Assembly (NCBI GenBank): GCA_035290065.1
Contig: DATDVD010000129.1
Coordinates: 1-12,925 of the forward strand
Direction: 5' to 3'
DNA from: DATDVD01 sp035290065
GTDB lineage: Bacteria; Pseudomonadota; Gammaproteobacteria; Coxiellales; Coxiellaceae
DNA: 12,925 bases
Part shown: piece after piece, positions 6,109 to 12,305 of the stretch
How the letters are laid out: each line of letters begins with the position of its first letter
Numbering within the stretch: position 1 is the stretch's first letter
The notes under the pieces: model-generated
What the model was told of the DNA's origin: nothing
What the model saw: the letters and a program-made list of their open reading frames with translations, nothing else
Databases searched by the model: none
Made by a program: the position numbers and the translations under genes

Positions 6109-7699
6109 GCAAGAAAAACCCCTTCAACAGTTACTGAGCTTTCTCCAAGGCAGCGAGCCTATGCTATTGGTGATCGGCGAACCAGATTCGGGCAAAACGC
6201 GTTTAATTCAAGCCTTTTCGGCTCATCGGTATTGGCGTATGCACGTGCTCCAAACCAAGGGCCATGCAGGCCTTACGGAAGAGGCCCTCCTCAAACTGAT
6301 CGCGGAAAAATGGGGCTTTCAATTATCCACTCGCTCTTCCTCTGATCACCGTCATCTCAATGAGCTGATGGATAAATTAGCCGAAAAAGAAGATCCTTAT
6401 GTGATTATTATTGATGATGCGGACCAATGCCCTCTGGAAACATTAGCCGCTCTTTCCTATCTCGCCATTCACCAACCCGATGGCTACCTAACGTTGCGCA
6501 TGGTGTTATTGGGACAACCCGAACTGCAAGAAAAAACCAACCGATTAATGCCCCACAATGCTGAGTGGCCTATGCCATTGTTGTATTTAGAACCCGAAGA
6601 ATATCCCGATGAAGAGGAGGAAGAGGAGGAAGAAGAGTTGGAGGATCAAGAAGTAGCTGCTTCGCACTATGAATTAGCAGAGGAAGAAGAAACCATTCCC
6701 TCAGGCCCTGCTTTTCAAACCACTCCTGCGTTTGAAACCCCTACCCCCGGTTATGTGCCAGAACCTACTTTTTCAGAGGCATTGCAATTTCGCACGGAAG
6801 ATCCGATTGAACCTCATGCCAGCGGAGCTGCCACTATGCACCACGCGGATCCTCTCGGGTTGGAAGAGGATCACGAGCACGAAGACGAACCCGACTTTAA
6901 TTTAGAAGGTCGCTCTTTTTACGAAAAACACCGCGTGAAAATTATCAGCACGGTGTTATTGGGGATTGCATTGTGGATATTGTACAGTGTGAATCAGCAT
7001 ATAAGCGAAAGCTCCGACGTAGCCGTCAATGCCCCCACACCGGTAGAAGTGCAAGCGTATACGCCGCCTTCGGAGACGAGTGGAGAGGCTATGCCCGCCG
7101 CTTCTGAAATGCATGCATCGGCAGCCGTAGAGCCCACGCCTGTTCCAGCGCCGGTGACCGAAGTGTCCACGGCTCAAGAATTTAACACGCCCACGACAGC
7201 ACAATCATCGGCTACACCCCAACCCACTGCTGCTACGCCTCCCGTATCCGAAGCGGTAGCTTCTGTGGAGCCAGTAGCCATACCAACAGCAGTGGAAGCA
7301 CCAACGACTGCACCGTCCGTAGCAGTTCCCCGTGTAAGCACGTCTTCCCATACTAAGCAGCATTCTCATACCGCTGCTGCGAAAACTAAAATGGCTGCTT
7401 CTCATCGAGCTACTATGCAAGCGAAAGCCCATTCTCCTGCTCATGCCACTGCTGCCAATGGCTACACGCTGCAATTAATGGGCCTCTATGAAACCGCCCC
7501 TCTCAAACAATTTATCCAAAAAAATCATCTGGCCGGCCGCGCGACTATTCGCCACACGCATTTCCAAGGCAAAGATTGGTACATCTTAACGCTAGGCCAC
7601 TATAAAACGCCTCAGGAAGCACACCAAGCTATGAGCCAATTACCCGCTAACCTCAAACAAACCCACCCGTGGGTAAGGCCACTAAACTCACTCAAGTAG
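6101..7699 (+). CDS. damX: DamX-like membrane protein: AAA ATPase plus SPOR domain
   Basis: Inner-membrane division protein of 532 residues. The cytoplasmic N-terminus (about 5-165) is an AAA/ExeA-type ATPase with Walker A GEPDSGKT (26-33) and Walker B YVIIIDDAD (100-108). An acidic linker with nine glutamates in a row (171-179) and more acidic patches leads to one transmembrane helix (about 281-299). The periplasmic part is a long low-complexity stretch rich in Ala, Pro, Thr, Ser and Val, ending basic and His-rich. It closes with a SPOR domain (about 454-532; GYTLQLMGLYE, DWYILTLGHYKT). SPOR domains bind glycan strands without stem peptides at the septum. ATG 6101 is preferred over upstream in-frame starts because AAGGA lies eight bases before it and it overlaps aroB by only 8 bases. 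Two TAG stops are in tandem. Pseudomonas has a similar long protein here. dam does not follow, unlike E. coli. Confidence 0.88.
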   Translation: MNRQEKPLQQLLSFLQGSEPMLLVIGEPDSGKTRLIQAFSAHRYWRMHVLQTKGHAGLTEEALLKLIAEKWGFQLSTRSSSDHRHLNELMDKLAEKEDPYVIIIDDADQCPLETLAALSYLAIHQPDGYLTLRMVLLGQPELQEKTNRLMPHNAEWPMPLLYLEPEEYPDEEEEEEEEELEDQEVAASHYELAEEEETIPSGPAFQTTPAFETPTPGYVPEPTFSEALQFRTEDPIEPHASGAATMHHADPLGLEEDHEHEDEPDFNLEGRSFYEKHRVKIISTVLLGIALWILYSVNQHISESSDVAVNAPTPVEVQAYTPPSETSGEAMPAASEMHASAAVEPTPVPAPVTEVSTAQEFNTPTTAQSSATPQPTAATPPVSEAVASVEPVAIPTAVEAPTTAPSVAVPRVSTSSHTKQHSHTAAAKTKMAASHRATMQAKAHSPAHATAANGYTLQLMGLYETAPLKQFIQKNHLAGRATIRHTHFQGKDWYILTLGHYKTPQEAHQAMSQLPANLKQTHPWVRPLNSLK

Positions 7700-7713
7700 T
7701 AGACGGAAAGAAG

Positions 7714-7735
7714 GCACGCTGAAAATCCAGCGTGC
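7714..7735. terminator. Hairpin between damX-like gene and folB (possible two-way terminator)
   Basis: GCACGCTG (7714-7721) pairs perfectly with CAGCGTGC (7728-7735) around a six-base loop. It lies 14 bases after the damX-like stop and 30 bases after the folB stop, in the gap between convergent genes. The plus strand has no T-run after it. The minus strand continues CTTCTTTCC, a weak U-rich tail, so termination of folB is the better supported use. The stem is certain; termination is inferred. Confidence 0.6.
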
Positions 7736-7765
7736 TGCAATCCCCGTTACAAAAGTTTGAAACGC

Positions 7766-8110
7766 TTACCATTCCATCTCCACGCCCACGTGTTCTGCCT
7801 TTTCAATCGCCTTCGGCTTAATAATTTTTATCCGTCCATGAGCCATCTGAAAGTGTTCTTTTAAAAAATTAACGCACACGAAAGCGACCCGCTCAATTAA
7901 CTGGAACCGTTGATTTTCCAAATGCTTTACTAAGGCGGTTGAAAGCGCATCATAATCCAACGTATCATTCAAATTATCCGTTTCCCCCGCTCGCCTAAAA
8001 TCATAAGGAATCTCCAAATCAATTCGTAACAAACGCGGCGCTTCCTGCTCCCAGGCATAAACCCCCACAAACGTATTAACCTCTAATCCTTTAATAAATA
8101 TTTTTTGCAT
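7766..8110 (-). CDS. folB: Dihydroneopterin aldolase
   Basis: Cytoplasmic enzyme of folate synthesis that cleaves 7,8-dihydroneopterin to 6-hydroxymethyl-dihydropterin and glycolaldehyde. At 114 residues it is slightly shorter than E. coli FolB (about 122). Family signatures are present: GVYAWEQE with Glu21, DLEI, LDYDAL with Tyr53, LIERVA with Glu73 (pterin-binding position), and KPKAIEKAEHVGVEM with catalytic Lys98. A ribosome site AGGTG precedes the ATG closely. It is convergent with the damX-like gene and the 7714-7735 hairpin lies just past its stop. Its upstream gap (8111-8303) contains a hairpin and a palindrome described separately. Assignment is secure. Confidence 0.95.
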   Translation of the reverse strand: MQKIFIKGLEVNTFVGVYAWEQEAPRLLRIDLEIPYDFRRAGETDNLNDTLDYDALSTALVKHLENQRFQLIERVAFVCVNFLKEHFQMAHGRIKIIKPKAIEKAEHVGVEMEW

Positions 8111-8140
8111 TTTTCACCTAATTAGCTGTGATGGATTAAC

Positions 8141-8158
8141 GCTCTAATTCTTTAGAGC
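8141..8158. repeat. Perfect hairpin in the leader region of folB
   Basis: GCTCTAA (8141-8147) pairs with TTAGAGC (8152-8158) around the four-base loop TTCT. It lies 30 bases upstream of the folB start. No T-tract follows on either strand, so it is not a convincing terminator; a leader hairpin in the folB transcript or a protein-binding site are alternatives. Confidence 0.4.
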
Positions 8159-8175
8159 TCCGTCCAACTGAGAAC

Positions 8176-8185
8176 CCAAATTTGG
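8176..8185. repeat. Palindrome CCAAATTTGG upstream of folB
   Basis: A perfect 10-base palindrome about 66 bases upstream of the folB ATG. Its half-site CCAAA recurs in the inverted repeat at 8847-8876. It could be an operator, but a 10-base palindrome can arise by chance in AT-rich DNA. Confidence 0.25.
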
Positions 8186-8250
8186 CATTATGTTTTTTAT
8201 ATTATTACTGTGTTTACTTCAAACTAAATTTATTTTTTAAAGAAACTGAA

Positions 8251-8283
8251 ATCTCGAAGAAACACTTAGTGTTTCTCCGAGAT
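8251..8283 (-). terminator. Strong stem-loop, likely terminator of the Trp-rich membrane protein gene
   Basis: ATCTCG (8251-8256) and AGAAACAC (8258-8265) pair with GTGTTTCT (8269-8276) and CGAGAT (8278-8283), giving 14 pairs with one A/C mismatch and a TTA loop. It lies 20 bases past the stop of the minus-strand gene at 8304-8747. On that strand the stem is followed by TTCAGTTTCTTT, a moderately U-rich tail. It is the most stable-looking hairpin in the window. Confidence 0.68.
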
Positions 8284-8303
8284 AACAATTTAATGAGAGC
8301 AGG

Positions 8304-8747
8304 TTATACGTGCGAAGGACGGTATAACAGAGCGGCAGACCAGGCTAAAATTAAAGTAACGATTAATTCGAAGCCGATTTTTTTGAAAAGAATGCTGAAA
8401 TCTAACGAACCGCCGGTGTAATACATTAATGCCACGGGCACGGACCACAGCAACCAAATCATGACACCGTAGCGAAAACCTTGGCCAAACCACGATTTGT
8501 TTTCCCAGCCATTGGCATAAATCCACACGAAGGCCCAGGAAAATACAAAATAGCCCGCCCACATCCATAGCGTAAAGCTTTGAGCGCCGACGTCATTCCA
8601 TAGTTTGCTTAAGCCCGTTAAATGAGAGGTCAACATGCCTGCGTGCATGCCCCACTCCAACAAGCTAGAAAGCGCAAATACCGCAATTAATGCTAACCAG
8701 AATTTTTTCCAGTTAATCTCTTTCCATCTCAGTAGCCAGTTATTCAT
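8304..8747 (-). CDS. Uncharacterised Trp-rich four-helix membrane protein
   Basis: Not recognised. The 147-residue protein has four predicted membrane helices at about 15-33, 58-78, 92-110 and 122-142, short loops, and no signal peptide beyond the first helix. It contains 15 tryptophans (about 10 percent), many in pairs or near helix ends (WMW, WLLW, WENKSW). A conserved-looking patch EWGMHAGML follows helix 1. The coding call is supported by a strong ribosome site (AAGGAG seven bases before ATG 8747), a good stem-loop after the stop, and a pattern of hydrophobic blocks. A weak -10 candidate TATACT lies at 8788-8783 on the minus strand. It stands alone between folB and the dacB unit, so the neighbourhood gives no function. 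Confidence 0.8.
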   Translation of the reverse strand: MNNWLLRWKEINWKKFWLALIAVFALSSLLEWGMHAGMLTSHLTGLSKLWNDVGAQSFTLWMWAGYFVFSWAFVWIYANGWENKSWFGQGFRYGVMIWLLWSVPVALMYYTGGSLDFSILFKKIGFELIVTLILAWSAALLYRPSHV

Positions 8748-8846
8748 AAAATTCTCCTTAATAAATAAAGAATAACAGGGGAAGTATACGCCATAATTCG
8801 CAAAAAAGAGAGTACCTTCATCAGTAGCCTAGATTGAGCGCCGCGA

Positions 8847-8876
8847 GATCCAAACTACCGATCAAAATTTTGGATC
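8847..8876. repeat. Inverted repeat upstream of the membrane protein-dacB unit
   Basis: GATCCAAA (8847-8854) pairs with TTTGGATC (8869-8876) across 14 bases, and short outer GC matches extend it with a bulge. It lies 24 bases upstream of the TATAAT at 8901, where an operator could sit. No T-tract follows. The arms are certain; regulatory use is inference. Confidence 0.4.
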
Positions 8877-8900
8877 GCTAGCTTCTCCAAGTTAAACGGC

Positions 8901-8906
8901 TATAAT
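8901..8906 (+). promoter_or_regulatory. -10 element for the membrane protein-dacB-aroE unit
   Basis: A perfect TATAAT 30 bases before ATG 8936. No convincing -35 hexamer is found at 16-18 bases, so it may need an activator, perhaps linked to the inverted repeat just upstream. The leader would carry GAGGGG (8921-8926) as ribosome site. Confidence 0.5.
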
Positions 8907-8935
8907 AACTTCACCACCCAGAGGGGCCCTACCGC

Positions 8936-9508
8936 ATGAATCCCGATGACAGCCGCTACGACAATATTTTTGAAAGCAAAGTTCATAATTTCGCTCTCCA
9001 CTGGAAAGCCCGCTTTATTGTAAGCGTTATTATGTTGGGGTTAGCATTGCTAGGCCTCGTGGTAACCGATTTTCGGCCTACCGGCACGTGGGATTATTGG
9101 CGGCTGATGGTGCCGGTGTACGCCATTCTAACCATCTCTCTTTCCTGGTATTTGCGTCATAAAGCCCATATCCCCTTGCGGGGGAAAACCATAGGCCAAG
9201 ATGTACTGCAATGGGTCGGGCTTTTTACCGCTGTTTATCTATTGAGTTTATTAGTAGACGCGGGCATTATGGGCCGTATGCCCGCAGGCTTCGTGGTGTT
9301 GACAATGCTGGCCCTCACACTCTTTTGGGCCGGGATTTATGTAGATGCTTCCTTTATGCTAATTGGCATCACTCTCGGATTTTTAGTCGCGGCCGCGGGG
9401 CTTGTTACCGCTTATCTTTCGGTGATTATGATCCCCGTGGTAATTGTCGCATTAATTATTATACTCTTTATAGTAAGACGGACTCACCCTCCGGAATCTG
9501 CAGGATAA
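8936..9508 (+). CDS. Uncharacterised six-helix membrane protein
   Basis: Not recognised. The 190-residue protein has a polar N-terminus (about 1-25) and six predicted membrane helices at about 27-44, 56-73, 89-108, 114-134, 138-159 and 161-180, ending in a short polar tail with two arginines. No catalytic or transport motif stands out. GAGGGG lies nine bases before the ATG and a TATAAT lies 30 bases before it. It ends five bases before dacB and is probably cotranscribed with it, which hints at a role in the envelope or peptidoglycan, but this is association only. The reading frame is supported by its hydrophobic periodicity, ribosome site and tight spacing to dacB. Confidence 0.82.
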   Translation: MNPDDSRYDNIFESKVHNFALHWKARFIVSVIMLGLALLGLVVTDFRPTGTWDYWRLMVPVYAILTISLSWYLRHKAHIPLRGKTIGQDVLQWVGLFTAVYLLSLLVDAGIMGRMPAGFVVLTMLALTLFWAGIYVDASFMLIGITLGFLVAAAGLVTAYLSVIMIPVVIVALIIILFIVRRTHPPESAG

Positions 9509-9513
9509 TAAGG

Positions 9514-10917
9514 ATGTTTCGTACATTACGATTTACGCTTGGCGCTCTTGGCGCTTTACTAACGCTCGAAGCGCAGGCTTCCAGTTTACCTTCTCAAATT
9601 AATGATCTATTAGAAAAACAACCCTATCCCATTCATGTGGGTATTGTGGTTCAATCCGCTAGCAGCGGAAAAATTTTATACGAAAAAAATTCCGATCAGT
9701 TGTTCATGCCAGCGAGTGTGCAGAAATTATTAACCGCCGTTTCTGCACTCTCTTTTTTAGGGCCTGAATATCGTTATGAAACCTTAGCCTTAGCCGATGG
9801 CCCTATAAAAGAGGGGGTATTAAACGGCAATTTAGTGGTTAAATTTTCGGGGGATCCTCTCTTATCCACCCACGATCTACGCGACTTAATTAAACAAACT
9901 GGTCTCAAAAAAATAACGGGCCAAGTTTATATCGATAATTATGATTATGGCAGCATTCCCTATGGTGCAGGATGGGGATGGGAAGATTTAAGCTATGCTT
10001 ATGCCGCTCCTATGAATGCGATCATTATCGATAACAACAGTTTTGTAATGGATATTATTCCCGGGGAATTGCATAAACCTGCCAAACTTCAGCCGCGCCT
10101 TCCACCCGATGTCATTAAAGTAAACAACTACTTAATTACCACCACGGGAAAAGAAACCTGTCCCATTACGATTTATAGCAGTCAACACAACGAATACGAT
10201 ATCAATGGCTGCTTAGAAAAACGATTGGGGGTTCAACATCGTGAGCTGGCGATTCGAGAACCGGCGATTTATGCACGCTACACCTTGATGCATGTGCTTC
10301 GAGAAAATGGCACACAAGTGAATGGCGATGTAGTGATTCATTCCGTGCCTCCTCAAGCCACGGTCATAGCGACCCATTTTTCACCTCCTCTACGCCTATT
10401 GGTGAAAAAAATGCTAAAAAAATCTGACAATATGATTGCGGATTCTTTATTAGAACGATTGGGTGCGCAATATTTTAAATCGCGCGGCACGTGGATTAAC
10501 GGATCCAAAGCCGTTAAAAGCATTCTCACCCATGCCACCGGCATTGATTTTAGCCACAACCTGATTGTCGATGGAGCAGGCCTTTCGCGTTACAATTTAC
10601 TCACACCACTGCAATTATCCAAAGTGTTGGATTATGGGTACAAAAATCAACATATTACAAACGAATTATTTGAAGCATTGCCTATTGCCGGGAAAGACGG
10701 CACCTTAGCCTACCGTATGAAAAACTTATTGCATCACACCGATGTGCGGGGGAAAACAGGTACCATGACCGGTATTAGCGCACTTTCCGGCTACATTCGA
10801 ACACGAGATGACACGTTGATTTATGTCATTATGATGAACGATTATGTAGGAAAACCTAAACGGTATAAACATTTACAGGACGAGATTTGCAAGCTATTGG
10901 TTGAATACGGTTATTGA
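9514..10917 (+). CDS. dacB: D-Ala-D-Ala carboxypeptidase/endopeptidase PBP4 (peptidase S13)
   Basis: Periplasmic low-molecular-mass PBP that removes terminal D-Ala and cuts peptide cross-links. The 467 residues are close to E. coli PBP4 (477). A signal peptide ends at AQA (cleavage after Ala22). The three active-site motifs are complete: SVQK with nucleophile Ser68 and Lys71, Ser304-Asp305-Asn306 (KKSDNMIADSLLERLG), and Lys414-Thr-Gly (GKTGTMTG). The large insert typical of S13 lies between the first two motifs. The frame is open further upstream, but ATG 9514 is chosen for its signal peptide and the AGGA eight bases before it. It starts five bases after the membrane protein gene and ends eight bases before aroE. 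Assignment is secure. Confidence 0.95.
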   Translation: MFRTLRFTLGALGALLTLEAQASSLPSQINDLLEKQPYPIHVGIVVQSASSGKILYEKNSDQLFMPASVQKLLTAVSALSFLGPEYRYETLALADGPIKEGVLNGNLVVKFSGDPLLSTHDLRDLIKQTGLKKITGQVYIDNYDYGSIPYGAGWGWEDLSYAYAAPMNAIIIDNNSFVMDIIPGELHKPAKLQPRLPPDVIKVNNYLITTTGKETCPITIYSSQHNEYDINGCLEKRLGVQHRELAIREPAIYARYTLMHVLRENGTQVNGDVVIHSVPPQATVIATHFSPPLRLLVKKMLKKSDNMIADSLLERLGAQYFKSRGTWINGSKAVKSILTHATGIDFSHNLIVDGAGLSRYNLLTPLQLSKVLDYGYKNQHITNELFEALPIAGKDGTLAYRMKNLLHHTDVRGKTGTMTGISALSGYIRTRDDTLIYVIMMNDYVGKPKRYKHLQDEICKLLVEYGY

Positions 10918-10925
10918 GGAAAATT

Positions 10926-11720
10926 ATGTTTCGATTTGGTGTTATTGGCAGCCCCATTACTCATACAAAATCCCCTCAAATTCATCGCGCGTTTGCGAAA
11001 CAATTTTGTTTGCCTCTTCTCTATGAACCTATTCATGCTCCTAAAAATGAATTCCAAAAAACACTGCTCAAATTTCAGCAAAGCGGTGGATGCGGCTTAA
11101 ATGTCACTGCTCCTTTTAAAGAACTGGCTTTTTATTTAGCCGATGAAAAAAGTGATGCCGCCTTCCGTGCAAAATCCGCTAATACGTTAAGTTTTTTACC
11201 CAATGGAAAAATTATCGCGGACAATACCGATGGCATTGGCTTTATTACCGATTTAACGGAAACCTATCAAATTTCTCTCAAAGAGAAACGAATCTTAATA
11301 GTGGGTGCTGGGGGAGCCGCGCGGGGTATTTTGCATCATATTATTGCTCGTCAACCGTCGGCATTAGTAATAACCAATCGGACGTTGGAAAAAGCCGAGC
11401 GTTTAGCCAAACTCACCTCGCGAGCAAAAGCCTGTAGTATTCATAACCTACACGATGAAAAATCCTTTGATGTGATTATTAATACATTAATCCGTGATAT
11501 CGTTGTTTCGCTGCCTCCCACCCTCTGTCATGAAAAAACGGTGGCCTATGATGTGAATTATGATCGAAAAACAACGCCGTTCTTACAGCAAATGACGTCG
11601 CTCAACGCCCTTCAACGCATCGATGGCAAAGGCATGTTGATTCAACAAGCGGCTTTTTCATTTGCGTGTTGGACGGGTGTAATGCCCGATACAGAAGCTG
11701 TGTTCGATTCTTTAGAGTAA
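10926..11720 (+). CDS. aroE: Shikimate dehydrogenase (divergent)
   Basis: NADPH-dependent cytoplasmic enzyme reducing 3-dehydroshikimate to shikimate. It has 264 residues (E. coli 272). Catalytic Lys65 (NVTAPFK) and Asp102 (NTDGIGF) are at their standard positions, and the cofactor loop GAGGAARG (127-134) and NRT are intact, as is GKGMLIQQAA near the end. Two differences stand out: the shikimate-binding GxPIxHSxSP has Thr14 (ITHTKSP), and the usual NATSxG motif reads NTLIRD. ATG 10926 is preferred to the in-frame TTG 10914 because GAGGA ends just five bases before it. It follows dacB by eight bases and its 3' end overlaps convergent yrdA by 9 bases. AroE family is secure; full activity is probable, not shown. 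Confidence 0.92.
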   Translation: MFRFGVIGSPITHTKSPQIHRAFAKQFCLPLLYEPIHAPKNEFQKTLLKFQQSGGCGLNVTAPFKELAFYLADEKSDAAFRAKSANTLSFLPNGKIIADNTDGIGFITDLTETYQISLKEKRILIVGAGGAARGILHHIIARQPSALVITNRTLEKAERLAKLTSRAKACSIHNLHDEKSFDVIINTLIRDIVVSLPPTLCHEKTVAYDVNYDRKTTPFLQQMTSLNALQRIDGKGMLIQQAAFSFACWTGVMPDTEAVFDSLE

Positions 11721-12236
11721 GTACGCATTTTTCAATGCTACATAATTTTCGGCACTTTCTTTTAAAAAAGCTCGTTCTTCCTCCGTTAGGGGACGGACAC
11801 ATTTTGCTGGTTGCCCCAAATACAAATATCCATTTTTTAGGCGTTTATGAGGTGCTACTAAACTGCCTGCACCGATCATGACGTGGGATTCTACATGCAC
11901 GCCATCCAATACAATGGCACCCATTCCAATTAAACACTCGTTCTCAATCGTACACGCATGCAACGTGACGTGATGTCCCACCGTCACATCCTCACCTATC
12001 ACCACGGGAAAACCTGCTGGATGCAGGTGACTTGGCCGCGTGACATGAACGACCGTCCCGTCTTGAATATTACTGCGCGCTCCTACACGGATGGAATGAA
12101 TATCGCCCCGCAACACCGCGTGAGGCCACACGGAACTCTCTTCACCCAATTCCACGTCACCTATCACCACGGCAGACTCATCCACATAAGCGGATTTGGC
12201 GATGACAGGATATTTATGCTGAAATACTCTGATCAT
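11712..12236 (-). CDS. yrdA: Gamma-class carbonic anhydrase-like hexapeptide protein
   Basis: Cytoplasmic trimeric left-handed beta-helix protein of the YrdA/PaaY group, 174 residues. Hexapeptide-type repeats run from about 11 to 140 (for example VIGDVELG, VVIGEDVTVG, LIGMGAIV), followed by a C-terminal helix. The three metal-binding histidines are His64 (VVHVT), His88 and His93 (GHHVTLH), with the five-residue spacing of Cam-type enzymes. Arg43 and Asp45 (LRGD) and Gln58-Asp59 (NIQDG) are also conserved. Carbonic anhydrase activity is not proven for many members. It is convergent with aroE; aroE and yrdA are also near neighbours in E. coli. GGAG lies about nine bases before the start. Fold and family are secure, substrate less so. 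Confidence 0.93.
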   Translation of the reverse strand: MIRVFQHKYPVIAKSAYVDESAVVIGDVELGEESSVWPHAVLRGDIHSIRVGARSNIQDGTVVHVTRPSHLHPAGFPVVIGEDVTVGHHVTLHACTIENECLIGMGAIVLDGVHVESHVMIGAGSLVAPHKRLKNGYLYLGQPAKCVRPLTEEERAFLKESAENYVALKNAYLL

Positions 12237-12275
12237 TACTTCTCACTCCAAGTAGCACAAGGGGGGCTCCTTTGC

Positions 12276-12284
12276 GTATAATAC
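12276..12284. promoter_or_regulatory. Overlapping divergent -10 elements between yrdA and prlC
   Basis: GTATAATAC reads TATAAT on the plus strand (12277-12282), 23 bases before the prlC start. On the minus strand the same bases give TATTAT, about 40 bases before the yrdA start. No strong -35 is seen in either direction. A run of six G (12261-12266) sits where the prlC promoter spacer would be. The plus-strand element is the stronger call. Confidence 0.5.
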
Positions 12285-12305
12285 CTCTTTAAAAAAGGAA
12301 TATCG

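Noticed and set aside
7050..7450. Possible tandem repeat in the damX-like periplasmic linker
   Set aside because: The composition is biased to Ala, Pro, Thr and Val, but I see no regular repeat unit at DNA or protein level.
6956..7474. Minus-strand open frames opposite the damX-like linker
   Set aside because: They mirror the low-complexity Ala/Pro/Thr codons and give Arg/Ser/Gly-rich strings; shadows of the real gene.
8182..8421. Plus-strand open frame of 79 codons
   Set aside because: It crosses a terminator-like stem-loop and the 3' end of the minus-strand membrane protein gene, with no ribosome site or protein-like pattern.
9211..9513. N-terminal extension of the dacB frame by 101 codons
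   Set aside because: It overlaps the membrane protein gene in another frame, reads as Arg/Cys-rich nonsense, and would bury the signal peptide that starts at 9514.
11958..12281. Plus-strand 107-codon frame and others around 11602-11881
   Set aside because: Antisense to yrdA, which has a complete hexapeptide fold and metal-binding histidines.
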